This document shows positions 1 through 11,480 of a stretch of DNA of 64,000 bases, in pieces. The translations under genes were made by a program, and so were the position numbers. The notes beneath the pieces were generated by a model. The model was not told the DNA's origin and searched no databases. It saw nothing but the letters and a program-made list of their open reading frames with translations. The stretch comes from Isoetes taiwanensis (Eukaryota; Streptophyta; Lycopodiopsida; Isoetales; Isoetaceae). The first letter of the stretch is position 1, and every line of letters begins with the position of its first letter. The stretch lies in contig JAJEKV010000040.1 of assembly GCA_021234155.1 (NCBI GenBank), positions 3,511,799-3,575,798 on the forward strand. The letters are read 5' to 3'.

Positions 1-635
1 TTGTCATGCCTCTAGAGATTTTGTAGCTGTTCCACAGTGCCCGCAGTGCTTTGATTGATTATGCCATTCTAACATTATAGCTTCCAGTTATGAAGTTTCA
101 AAAACATATGGCTGCAAAAACTAAGAGGTAAATTCCAGTTTTTAGTTTTTGCTAAAAACATTACGGAAAATATGTAAACAATATCCAAGTGTTGCACATT
201 GTTCCCTTAACAGCGTATTTCCCTTGTATCTGATTCTTTCAAACATGCAAATAAGAAGATTTTAGAGATGCAAGATTGGTTACCTGATTAAGTTGTAGCT
301 TTACGTCATGATGCAGTTGCTCGGGTGTTTCCTCCACATTACTGACCCTGGAGCTTAAGAATCAATGATGGGTTAGCTAGGGTTAGCGGATGGCAACACT
401 AAGCTCCTTTTACAGTAAGAATCGCAACAGTATAGCAATCAGATCCTTGCTCCAATGATATCGCTACAACAACACAGCAACAGCAAGAATCGCAATAGTA
501 AGAATCGAAAACCCTGTGGTAAATTTCTGTGGCAAATTTCCTTGTCATTGTGTCATTGTTGTCGTTGATGGTTGTGGCAAACTTTGAAATCGAAGCCTTA
601 CTGTTGCACCCAATAGCAACTAATTGCACCGAACA
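1..635. other. Intergenic, no gene seen
   Basis: No coding frame of any quality is visible. From about 410 to 640 the sequence is built from degenerate short motifs of the type agaatcgcaa / gcaccgaa / agcaac, a simple-sequence stretch that gives short spurious open frames on the minus strand. Confidence 0.6.
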
Positions 636-888
636 GCACCGAACCCGGGGGATTCACTTATAACAAAGGGGATATGCCATCTGCGTTCAGGGGGTAGTAA
701 AAAACCCCCTAGTATACTGACTTATGAAAGCTATTTTAACCCCTTTAAGTATATGGTTTACCCCAAATAGTGGTTAAAAAACCCCTAGTATGGTACGTAT
801 GCCTACGTAAAGTGGTCGAAAAAACCCCCTATAGTTGAACTCACATGTTCTGTACGCCCAACAAATGTGAATCCCCCAGGGCACCGAA
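636..888. mobile_element. Small hAT-like MITE with 8-bp target duplication
   Basis: The element is 237 bp (644-880). It starts with CCCGGGGGATTCAC (644-657) and ends with GTGAATCCCCCAGG (867-880), inverted repeats of 14 bp with one mismatch. It is flanked on both sides by GCACCGAA (636-643 and 881-888), an 8-bp direct repeat as expected for hAT transposition. The inside carries no coding capacity; it repeats a motif AAAAACCCCCTAGTAT in degenerate form (about 698-715, 776-792, 823-832). A caution is that GCACCGAA also occurs once more just to the left (626-633), so the target duplication could be partly fortuitous. hAT assignment rests only on duplication length; transposase source is not in the window. 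Confidence 0.6.
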
Positions 889-2030
889 TAGCAAAATCAA
901 AGTTACTATAGCAACCACTAAAAAAGATATTTGGGTCTGAAACTTCGGGGGCTCCCTTCGTCTCTGCACCCGGCCCCTTGTTCTTTATACATCTGAATCC
1001 ATACGCTGTTGGTTAATGCTACACAGGACAAAAACGTTCTATTTTTTCCCACAAGAAGAGTGCAGGAAGACAGAAAAAAACACGACTAAGATTATGTCTT
1101 CTCCAAGATCATTGCTTTGCAGATAATGATCTATGGAGCAAAAGAAAAATCTGAGTCAGATATAAAAACCTGTGTTACAGACGAAAATGGCATGAGAAAA
1201 TGACCGAGCAAACAGGGGACAGAGCAAACAGAATGCGTTAATTGAGAGGAATCAACCATGCGTATGGCTGTGCCTTTGTCGCCATTGCCATAGCTGGCCT
1301 TCGGCGTCTGCCCAGGTCGAATATCTTGGCCGGGACGAAGCTCTATGGAAGCACCTTTGCCTCCGACAATGGCCTTCTCTTGCCCATGACCATGGCCCCT
1401 GCCTAACCACACCGCAGTTAGTTTCCCTATGTTTTACCTTCTCAAATCCATTTCTTTTATCAGTTCAAACGTCAAGCATTGTGCATCAAAAATCAAGCTC
1501 CAATATTTAGTTTTTATGGTAGATATAAGCTATGGAAACAGAGTTCTCTGCTCCCCATAGCCGAATTCATGGTATGCAACCAGATTCATGGCAAACAGCC
1601 GGACATCCCAAGCTTCCACAATTACATTTGATGGCACAATTACACAGTGGGATTTATGGCATAGGATTCATGGCCAGTAGCCCGACAACCAATAGATGAC
1701 TGCCTTGCTGCTGTCCTACTTCCAAGCCGACTCGACTTACAAAAAAGCCGGACAGCTTTGGCTATGGCGGCCCTTGAAGTGATGCCTATGGCTATGGCTG
1801 GGGACCAGAGATGCTTGTAGCTCCAAGAAATGGCAAAGCTTCAATTGGCAAAGCCGGAGTCCTGACTCCTGAAGGGGGTTCGGACCTACAGTTTACTGGC
1901 AACAGCCAGTTTGGAGCAGTCACCGGCATATCCTAAGCATATGCTGGCATATACTTGGATATGCCATAAACCCACATAAACAAGGGTTTGCCCCCTAGGG
2001 GCAACCCAAAAAGGATTGAAGCGCCGAGCT
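889..2030. other. Upstream region of CPN60 alpha, no gene seen
   Basis: The stretch contains short motifs related to gccatagc / ggctatggc (1,262-1,400 and 1,760-1,800) and to gattcatggca (1,567-1,675), but no convincing reading frame. The 5' untranslated region and promoter of the chaperonin gene should lie in the right part. I see no clear TATA box at an expected distance and do not assign one. A short dyad GGCATATCC...GGATATGCC lies at about 1,925-1,967. Confidence 0.45.
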
Positions 2031-4880
2031 ATGGCGTCTGCGTTCATGAAAAAGCCGCCAGTGTTCGCCTCATTGGCTTCAGAATCGACCCGGCCCACCA
2101 ATGTGAGTCTCTGTTCATTTTCGTGTATAGCCTGTGGCAACAGCATTCTTATATACTATTTTACACATATGCATTGCAGTATATTTTTTATCACAGCCCT
2201 GCATTTCTTAGTTATACTAGACGGCAATTGAAATCTTCATTAAAATACGAAATGAAGAGAAGGATTGTAGTTCGAGCTGGTCCCAAGGAAATTGCATATG
2301 GCCAAGCTTCAAGAACTGCTTTGCAAGCAGGGATTGACAAACTTGCAGATGCTGTGAGTGTAACTCTTGGACCTAGAGGCAAGTAAGTCCTCATCCGAAT
2401 CGCCATGTTAGAAGCGTGCATTTTCATTCTGCTCTGTTGGGTTCAGGTCGTAACGTCGTGTTGGACCAATCTGGAGTACCCAAAGTGATTAATGATGGAG
2501 TTACCATTGCTAAAGCCATCGAACTGTTGGATTCCAAGGAAGATGCCGGTGCAACCCTCATGCGGGAGGTTGGTAACTGCTAACTTGACAATGATTGTTT
2601 ATGAGCAGTCTGGATATGAAGACCATAGGATTCATCTTGACAAGTAAATATAGACATTTTTTCTTACTGATGCCATGTGTATATTAAGGTTGCAAGCAAG
2701 ACAAATGAGTCTGCTGGTGATGGTACGACTACTGCATGTATTTTGGCTAGAGAGATTATTCGCCTTGGACTTTTGAGCATAGCATCTGGTGCCAATCCTA
2801 TAGCTATTAAGAGGGGGATTGATAAGACCGTTAGCTTGCTTGTAGAAGAGCTGAAGAAAAGGTCTCAGGCTGTAAAAGGAAACGATGACATTGAAGGTTT
2901 TGATTTCAGCTTCACCTCTTTGTTATGCAATAAAACTTTCAGAATGTCTAATTTTGCATTTTTTTTTATGCAGCTATTGCAAGAATATCTTCTGGCAATG
3001 ACGATCTTGTTGGAAAAATAATTGCTGATGCAATTGATAAAGTTGGCCATGATGGTGTCCTATCCATAGAGTCATCGCCTTCATTTGAGACATCAGTTAT
3101 AGTCGAAGAAGGAATGCAGGTAACCTTGCTAGACATGGGTTTTTATGTATTTGTTTCTGTTTGTGATCATTGTGCATTGGAAGATCAGTTTGAGGAACTG
3201 CAATTTCGTTGCACTTGTGTTAACTGGGTTAGTTGTCATTACTTACAAAAGCATACCGATATTCAACTAAATGGCATGTGAACTTTGGGATTTTGAGTGC
3301 ATTATATTACCAAAGATTTGGAGGCAAGTTGTGTTTAAATAGAGCTTCCAATATTCTGCCTTTCTTGGACTGTCTTTACATAGTTAATAGTCATATCAAT
3401 GAATTTTCAATCATTATAGTTATAGTCATATCAATTTGCCTAAATGATGGATAATGGAAATTAGATTTTTTTCATTAAATATTTTTAAAGTTATTCGACA
3501 GTGGCTATCCAATGTTTGATATTGAATTGTTTGAAATGTAGGAAAGTGCCTGCCCTTAAGTGTCATCATGAACCTTATCATCTTTGCATTGAGCTCACTA
3601 ACATATCATTGGACAATGAAGGTGGATAGGGGTTACATTTCTCCCCAGTTTGTGACCAATCAAGAAAAATCAATTGTAGAGTTGGAGAATGTCAGAATAT
3701 TAATAACTGATCAAAAGATTACTGCTGTCAAAGACATAATTGCTGCAGTAGAAAAGACGACACAACTAAAAGTACCACTATTGATTATTGCGGATGATGT
3801 TTCTGGTGAAGCACTCTCCACATTACTTGTTAATAAGCTGCGCGGTATTATACATGTTGCTGCTATAAAAGCCCCTGGCTTTGGAGATAGGAAAAAGGCA
3901 TTATTACAGGATATAGCAGCTTTAACAGGTTTTTTTCTTGTCCTCCTTATTTACATCTCAATTCTGTAACGTGTTTTACATCTCAGCCTTTCTTTCATTT
4001 TCTCCAGGTGCAGAATTCCTCGTCAGTGACTTTGGATTGACACCTGAAGATGTTACAATAGACCAACTAGGTATCGCTAGGAAGGTGACGATTAAAAGCA
4101 ATTCAACAACAATCATCACAGATCCTGTGACCAGGGATGAGGTTCAGGCACGAATAGCGCAAATGAAGAAGGAGCTGAAACAGACACAGTCTTCTTATGA
4201 CTCACAGAAGTTGTCTGAACGGATTGCAAAGCTCTCAGGAGGAGTTGCCATCATCAAGGTGTGGTATATTTTTTCATTATGACCATCTTTGTAGAAATAA
4301 GGTGGTGTGATTTTACCACTAGGTTGGAGGTGCAACAGAGGCTGAGCTGGAAGATCGCAAACTGAGAGTTGAGGATGCTAAAAATTCTACATTTGCGGCT
4401 ATAGCAGAAGGCACTGTTCCAGGGGGTGGGGCTGCTATGGTGCATTTATCGACTCTTGTTCCATCATTAAAGCTTGCAATCATCAACACAGAAGAACAGT
4501 TAGGAGCTGATATAATTCAAAAGGTTGATTGACAAGCATCAGAGTTTTTGTGCGAAGCTATATGTTTGTAACCTGAATTGAGATTCATGCAGGCACTTCT
4601 GGCACCAGCAAAGTTAATTGCTGACAATGCAGGTGTTGAAGGGGATATCGTGGTTGAGAAAATACTCCAAGGGGAATGGGGGTTTGGATATGATTCTATG
4701 ATGGACAGATGTGGAAATCTCCATGAACTAGGTATCATTGACCCCGCCAAAGTAACAAGATGTGCATTACAAAATGCGGCTTCAATAGCAGGCATGATCT
4801 TGACAACCGAAGCAGTTGTAGTTGAGAAAATAAGGAAACCAAAACCTTTGATGCCTTCCGTGCCAGGCATAACCACCTAG
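2031..4880 (+). CDS. CPN60A: Plastid chaperonin 60 alpha subunit (RuBisCO large-subunit-binding protein alpha)
   Basis: This encodes the alpha subunit of the plastid group I chaperonin, which forms mixed 14-mers with beta subunits in the stroma and folds imported and plastid-made proteins, notably RuBisCO large subunit, by ATP-driven cycles. Exons that I could join by splice signals and frame are 2031-2102, 2180-2378, 2447-2568, 2689-2896, 2974-3119, 3622-3928, 4008-4258, 4323-4523 and 4593-4880. They sum to 1,794 nt, that is 597 residues plus TAG, close to the usual 585-600. Residues 1-46 are a Ser/Lys-rich transit peptide beginning MASAF; the mature part starts about [13 protein letters not shown]. 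Visible motifs are LGPRG (87-91), GDGTTT of the ATP site (141-146), VEDA with D453 matching the GroEL catalytic Asp398, and PGGG (468-471). Alpha rather than beta identity is shown by AGPKEIA and [10 protein letters not shown] plus the end sequence. Intron 2 is GC-AG (2379-2446). The start is the ATG at 2031; joining exon 1 to exon 2 at 2180 is the least certain junction. No in-frame stops; the gene looks functional. Confidence 0.95.
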
Positions 4881-6238
4881 CAAGCTGTAGAATCTTTGTA
4901 GAATTTAAGGCGTCTCTAGCTTTCAGGCTGCCCGGCAAAAGTTTGTTTCAAAGAGCAACATGTGTCAAAGTTCCTACTACATTGTTATTCTCATTCTTCA
5001 TCCTTGGCAGCATCCCAGCTACATTTTATTGTGTTCAAGCCAAGTAATCATTCAGGAAGAAAGTGTGCTTCTAGCTAAAACATGCATTCTGGAAAAGCTA
5101 TCTCAAGTTGAAGGTAATAAGAGAATCGAACCCCATCATTCCAGCTAGCAAAGCATATACTCTATTATGACACAGTTATACCATCTCTACTTATGCAAAA
5201 TGACAGACCAGAATGCTACAACTGGACATGCTTGTTTCCCTGGTGAAATCGAAAATATTATGTCTACAATGGCATAGTCATCCTATTTCTACAATGGCCT
5301 GCAATCAGTTTGGGAGTTATTTGGATGGTGATAATCATGATAGTGAATAGCTTGTTTCAAAACTGGGAGGATATACCTTATATTTTGTATGTACTGCAGT
5401 TTCATTCGAGTTTAGATTATCCCCAAATACACAATCATGTTCTACTATTAAAGACAATAACAATGGATCAAGCATTAGATTAGTTCCATGGCGGACACCA
5501 CGTACATGAGCATCTACATCAGCATTATGATCACTATACATAATACAATCTGCAAGGCATTCTTGTAGGAGCTAGCCATTTGACATCGTAGAATGAAAAT
5601 AGGCAAGCCATTTTTTTATAGCCAATTTGACCTAGTCAATGACTTGAAAGGTGGTGATGGTATTTTTAACATCGCCGGCTGTGGCTTATTTATGGAACAA
5701 TTTACAACACACCGAGATGGGTTCTTCCCCACCATTGTACATGATCGAAGTGGGTCTTTTCCCCACTAACTTTACAACAATGCTTGGCCACTTCACAACA
5801 AGGTGTTGAACCCTGTCCTGGCTCCCCTTGTGGCATGTGTAGGTTGTTGCGGACTAGGACAATACATCATTCTTGCTTTATTATCAATTGAGAGAGGTAA
5901 GAAACTGGTTCTACGACATCTAAAGTTCATGGATAGGAATTAGGATGCCAAACTGATGTGTACTTGTGTGCATGTTTGTGTGTCTTTGGCATGGGTTTGA
6001 TGCATGACATACTATACAATTCATATGTGGCTTCGTTTGAGGTGAATTTTTGTTGCCATTCTTGCATGATAGTTGCATCTAAGATATTTTCTGTAGGAGG
6101 AACAGGCAGTCCTTCGACTAGGCATTATACTCTTTGTGGTTCTGATTTTGTCCATGGGGTTCAATTACTCGTGCCTCTGTGAAATTGCTTTCCCATTTCG
6201 AATTGGTATTGTGGAGGTTTAGCTATTAAAGACACCCT

Positions 6239-6240
<2 letters not shown>
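4881..6240. other. Downstream of CPN60 alpha, no gene seen
   Basis: The first few hundred bases should be the 3' untranslated region and terminator of the chaperonin gene; no canonical AATAAA close to the stop is evident. Beyond that only short, unsupported open frames are present (for example 5,958-6,182), without similarity I recognise. Confidence 0.5.
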
Positions 6241-6269
<29 letters not shown>

Positions 6270-6298
6270 GGGTGGGTGGGTGGGTGGGTGGGGAGGGG
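6241..6298. repeat. Poly-T tract followed by GGGT repeats (potential G-quadruplex)
   Basis: Twenty-nine T residues (6241-6269) run directly into five or more GGGT units and GGGGAGGGG (6270-6298). Four or more runs of three G separated by single T meet the usual definition of a very stable parallel G-quadruplex on the plus strand. The homopolymer length is likely to be unreliable in any assembly. Confidence 0.9.
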
Positions 6299-6900
6299 CC
6301 TAGAATTTGGCTCTTTGATGCAAGAATTTATGTTCTAAACAAAAACATATGGAAAATGTTATTGTAGCTTTTTTCTTCTATAGCCAAATGAAATATGGCT
6401 ATATGATATGGTAATGCCTATAAGTTATTTTATCTGCAAAATTTCGAACACATTTCTTTGATCATAAGTTGCCATACTCTTTCTAATGTTATTGAAACAC
6501 ATAAAAAAACTAACATCAAATCCCCAACTGCCTCAATTATCTATAGTGCAATATTGTCTAAATTGACACATAACAAACCTGTGCATCTTATAAGAACCAT
6601 TATCAATAGTATCTAGACAACAATGATGAACTAACATCAACCACAACAATTCCTCATCAAATGTACTTAGAACAAAACAAAAATTTGCTAAAATCTTGCC
6701 CCTTTATTGCTCCTCTTCCAACTTCTCTGGTTTATAATATGCCACATGCTCCAACATTAATAACACTCAATTCCACTGTTACATTCAAGCTCCAACTCTT
6801 AATTTGCTCAATTGTCAACGGCCCAAAACTACTCCTTGCAATTGCCACTTCATTATAATTGAAGAAACCAGATCAACAAAACCACTTTTTTGCAATGTAT
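6299..6900. other. AT-rich intergenic, nothing recognised
   Basis: AT-rich sequence with no supported gene. One short open frame (6,661-6,858) has no features that would mark it as coding. Confidence 0.5.
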
Positions 6901-7600
6901 TTTTACGATTTTTTTTTCTTCGAAGGATGAAAGCAAAATGTCTATTAATCAGATAAAAATTACAGAATGTATATGTGTCATCAAACAAAAAGATGCCACA
7001 GAAACAAGAGCTTGAAGCACAATGTACTTACTCTAGAATCGGAGACTAATAATAAGAGCCAATTTGAAGATACTAGATCCAAATACATTCTCTCACTTCT
7101 GGCTCAAGGAAGGAACACTCGTAAGCCATCGATATCTTAGCCCGGGCCATAGTATTAACTCCGGGAGAAGATGATTAGATGCCCTGAAAAATGTGACGTC
7201 TGCGATGCTCCATATCGACCATAGGAGCCAACTAGGACCAAGATGGAATACCCTCTATCTAGATGCGGGCCATGCATTGGGGTAGGAAGCCAAGAGGGCT
7301 CATTGGCACTCTAGTGCACTATTAAATAAACCTTATAGCTAGGACCACGCCGGTTGAACCTTTGGACAAGCAAAAAGACAATGCTCAAGGGCTTCAACGT
7401 CTAAAAGGCAGAGCATATATACTGCAAATATACGAAGATCATAGTGATGTCGAAAGGCAATAACGCACAGGACATATGAATAACATGCCACCAAAGTCTA
7501 GACACTTTAGGATGGAGTAACCTATCCCAACGCCAACGCCATGTACAACTCGAATTGGGCTATGGAACCTGCATGCGCCACCATTTGGCAATGGGAGGGG
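6901..7600 (-). mobile_element. LINE (non-LTR retrotransposon) 3' end, degenerate
   Basis: On the minus strand the segment reads toward a 3' tail at the left: a T-run (6,909-6,917 on plus), preceded in element sense by a typical plant LINE 3' untranslated end of the form ctgattaatagacattttgc...ttcatccttcgaag. Further up, minus-strand 7,345-7,401 encodes DVEALEHCLFACPKVQPAW, which matches the zinc-binding domain that follows reverse transcriptase in plant LINEs (pattern ETxEHCLFxCPxxxxxW). A stop follows directly and flanking frames are interrupted, so this is a decayed 5'-truncated copy. The upstream (right) limit is uncertain; similarity may continue to about 8,000. No target duplication was identified. 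Confidence 0.7.
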
Positions 7601-8549
7601 TTGTGCTGCTAAGAGGTGGCGATATACTAAGCGATGACAACCTTAAGGCATCCTTTCTGTAACACCAACCCCCATAAGAGGCAAATGTTTTACGACCACC
7701 TTCCATACAGAGAAATCCCAATGATAGAGTAGAAATTTTGCCTGAAATTAAGGCTAAAACAATAAGCAATCGATCGGCTTCATACTATACTTGAATAGAG
7801 GCAACGCCTGCAAGGATCCGTCCTCTCTGTGTAAGGGGATGAACTGATGCAGCCAGTGGGGTTGCTGAGAGGTTTGGCGGCAATGGTGCTCACCACCACG
7901 GAATCTCCCACAAGTCGTGGATGGAAGGACACAACAAAAAAGGATGTTTGTCTGACTATAGCCCATGCTGCAACAATTCAACGCAGAAAAGGAGAAGCAG
8001 AGAATAAAATAATGCCCAAGGCAAAACTGATTTGACTGCCTTTTTGCTTAGAGGGATACAATGATTTAGAGATTGTCTAAGAAGGGATAAGCGAGGAGAG
8101 TCATCTTCACCATTCAGGAGTCTCCAAGCAAACTTTAAAATAAGGAATTTGTTCTACAATTATGATGATTGTTCGTTGAATTAGGTTTAAAAAGGTTTGT
8201 AGTATCAGTCAAATCTATTATGAAGTTGGAGGACGGAATGTACTGTAAGACTTGTACAAATGAATATAGTTGTTTTTTTTGCAAAATGTCATGGATGGAT
8301 CATTGAGGATATTGCATGATATAGAACCAACATACAAAAGTGTTGCAAACTAGTTTTTTAATGGATGGATTGAGAACAATATTAGTGGATACATGATATG
8401 GATGCAAATTTATTGTGGATTCAAAATAGATAGTTATTGATAGGTTTACATGCTCATGTAAATATGTTAGCTGATATACTTGTGCATTTGATTTGGAGCC
8501 ATGTGAAAGTTGAGAGGCAAGTGTTAGATTTCCTTGGGGATCATCTAAT
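7601..8549. other. No gene recognised; possibly further LINE sequence
   Basis: Short minus-strand open frames (7,560-7,769 and 7,754-7,981) may be further decayed LINE coding sequence, but no family motif is clear. From 8,036 to 8,549 nothing is recognised. Confidence 0.35.
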
Positions 8550-8690
8550 TGGGTTAATTGATATGGGAGAATCATGGATCTGAGGTGGATAATGGGGACA
8601 GTTATCTATGCATAATATAGTTGGTAACATTCAAGTTGGATCAATTGATATGTGAGAATCATGGATTTGAGGTGGATAGTAGGGATATCT
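8550..8690. repeat. Tandem duplication, about 88-bp period
   Basis: A segment starting TTAATTGATATGGGAGAATC at about 8,553 recurs at 8,641 as TCAATTGATATGTGAGAATC, each followed by atggat(c/t)tgaggtggata. Two copies with a few mismatches. Confidence 0.8.
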
Positions 8691-9908
8691 TCTTGTGCAT
8701 GAAGGTGTTTGAATGTTATGGGGACATTGAAATGCAAAAGACTGATAAAAGCTGTAGGCTTAATTTATGTGAGTTGTAGAGATGGCATCTGATGATATTT
8801 GTGTAATTGTTAGAAGCAAATCAGAGATGTCATATAGCAAAGCCGCAAATTGTGCTTATATTTATATGCATTATTATTGCTAAGTAGCAGACAGTCTAAT
8901 TCCTCCTATGACATATCAATGTTGACTACAGACAATTGATAGAATAAAGATGTTTGTTGCAGTGGTGATGATGCTTGGTTTTGGAATGATCCTATCACGA
9001 ACATATCAAGAATATCTAGCATTATAACAGGGTTTTTTTTTTGTGATTTTATATGCTTTTTGGCATGGTTTTTATATGATTTCATGGGCATATTACACGA
9101 GGCATACTAATCAGTATATCTAGAGTGCACGCATATTTCAATGGCATATTATCTATGGTTTTACAATGGTTTTGCATTGCATATTTATTCCTCCACAAAT
9201 AACTTATTTCTTTTACTCCCGAAAACACATGCAAGTATCGAGACCCTTGACTTTAGGGTTCTTGGAAGAAAGGATTTTAGGGTTTAGTCAGATGTTTCAA
9301 GAGAGCAAAGCAACGGTGATTTTTTATGGGTATTTGTTCTGGTTCCAGAAAGGGCGGTGAAGGAATCGTCATGCCCAACTCCAGTATTGCTGCTGTCGGG
9401 GAGCCCCTCCTCACCAAAAAACAAGAAGATGAAGAGACCGGAAGGCTCTGTGAGAATCTTTTATAGAAATGTCGATGGCAAGTGTAGAGCTTTGGATGCT
9501 GTTAGTTGGGTGTTTGGTAAAATGCGGTGTAAAGAATGTGTATTCACAGCCTATGCCAATCGTCAAAACCCTGATGTACACAGCTGATATTTGATGCGAT
9601 GCCATGCCGAGATGTTAATCCCATGGACAACACATATCATGCTAGAATTTTTTTTTTTATCAAATCCATGTTTGCAGGTTATGTTCATAAGGACGAAGAC
9701 AGTTATTTAGAGAAATCGAATTGGAAGTTGTGAGGCCAGATAAGTTGATATTTTTTACAGTGTTTGTTCCAGCCAGCTTATGGCAGTTTGTTTTGGCAGG
9801 CAACTTTTAATAGTCTGAGCCTCCTTTTTGGTAATGTGTTTTGCCTTATTTGTGTACTAGCCATTTTAAGTAGATTATCTCTGTAAGAAGGGCGAAAGAA
9901 TGCCAACA
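8691..9908. other. No gene recognised
   Basis: A 76-residue frame at 9,357-9,587 (plus) contains a Pro/Ser/Lys-rich start and a C..C pair near its end (MRCKECVF), but it has no partner exons or family that I recognise. It is left as sequence of unknown meaning. Confidence 0.35.
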
Positions 9909-10330
9909 CACTAACCCCAAAATCTGCTCTATATGTAGTTTTTTGCTGTTGTTTTTGCAAGAAAACAACACTCAAAGACCACCCATATAAATGTTCCGAA
10001 AATGCTAGAAACAACAGTAGTTTTTTAATGTAGTTTTTCACACGAAAAGAACGCGTAGTTTTCATGCGTGGTTTTTAGACAAAAACAACTCGTAATTTTT
10101 ATGTGTGGTTTTCACCATTGTTTATAGAGAAAAACAATGCCAAATTCTATGTGTAGTTTCGCATTTTTATGTGTGGTTTTCACCGTTGTTTATAGAGAAA
10201 AACAATGCCGGATTCTATCATTTCACCGCTAAAAAAAAAGAAACAATGCATGGTTCTTAGATGTGGCCTTTAGCTAAAAACTATGCATAGTCCTATATAT
10301 AAGTTTTTTTTTAGCACGCTTTTTCTCATG
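9909..10330. repeat. Left subterminal repeats of the first CACTA element
   Basis: Many copies of G(T/G)AGTTTTT, GTGGTTTT and AACAAC in about 400 bp. Within this, a 68-bp tandem duplication occurs at about 10,096-10,230: ATGTGTGGTTTTCACC(A/G)TTG followed by tttatagagaaaaacaatgcc occurs at 10,101 and again at 10,169. Such motifs are where the subterminal transposase-binding protein of En/Spm elements binds; binding here is inferred only. Confidence 0.6.
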
Positions 10331-11224
10331 TTATTTTTAGTATTTGTATTATGTTTTTCATTAATAACACGTTTTTCTTGTGTTGTTTTGGTACAATAAC
10401 ATATATATTTTTTTTGTAGTGTAGAAACAATGTGTTCAAATTAAACAAAAACAACAAAGATATGAAACTTAGGATTAGCGATTGTTTTCCATTGTCAAGA
10501 GATAATACAGTTAGATGATTGTAATAGTAAACAAGGAATTTTTGCATTATTCAAAATATATAGACTTTGAATACATATTCAACATTTCTTGTAGACAGTT
10601 TACATCATGTTCTAAAATCAGTTTATTCACATATTTTGTTACAACAGCTCATGTTTTAAAACATGAGTTCATAAAACTAGTTCATGAACACATATTTTAT
10701 TAAAATAAATTCAACTGCATGTTACCTATTCCTTTCTAGTTCTGTAGCAGCATCTTTTGATGCCTTTCATAGGTTTTTCTTGAAGTAGCCATACTTGAAA
10801 GCCCCGATTTTGCCTCAAACCTATCTCATTGCATTGTCTGCAAAATATTCCCCGACGAAAGGACTTTTATAGAAGAAAGAAGTTTCGGAATGTTTTACCA
10901 GATATCGCCCCTGTTTCAGTGCCATTTGCGCCAAGACAGCCGCATGTAATTATTGTAATCCGTCATGAGCTGGCCCTCGTTCCAGGGTAATGGTTTACAG
11001 ATAAGGTTCGGAGGAATAGACCATTGATTGCTGTTATGGTAGCACCCGGTTATGTTCTGCATGGAAACAATAGATGAGAAATTATTTAAAGAAAACAAAC
11101 ATCTACAAACATCTTTGAATTTCTGCATTCCTTGAAGGACAAGCAAAGCCCAGCTCCTTGGGAATCAAATCCTGGCCGGACTGCCAGCCTGTTTTTAGGG
11201 TAAAAATAGAATGAAAAAAAACCT
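10331..11224. other. Inside the first CACTA element, nothing recognised
   Basis: AT-rich sequence without a supported coding region. Confidence 0.4.
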
Positions 11225-11480
11225 GTTTGCCATCGCCAGCACGCCATAGCCCATTTGCCGGATCTGCCATCGCCATAGCCATCCGGATCTGCCGGATCTG
11301 CCATCGCCATAGCCATCCGGATCTGCCGGATCTGCCATCGCCATGGCCGGTAGGAACCGCCATCGCCATAGCACCTTCTGCCATAGCGCCATAGCACTCA
11401 GAGCCGGAGAAAGAATCACGAGCCGGGGCCCGGTAAAATCGCCATCGCCATATCCTGCTCTGCCATAGCGCCATAGCCTA
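11225..11480. repeat. GC-rich 34-bp tandem repeat with gccatcgccatag motif
   Basis: From 11,258 a 34-bp unit (CCGGATCTG + ccatcgccatagccat + CCGGATCTG) is present about 2.7 times, and shorter pieces (gccatcgccatag) continue to about 11,480. Because the unit is not a multiple of three, several minus-strand frames stay open across it and give repetitive Trp/Arg/Met-rich peptides; these are shadows, not genes. The same gccat(c)gccatag motif appears upstream of CPN60 alpha (1.26-1.40 kb). Confidence 0.8.
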
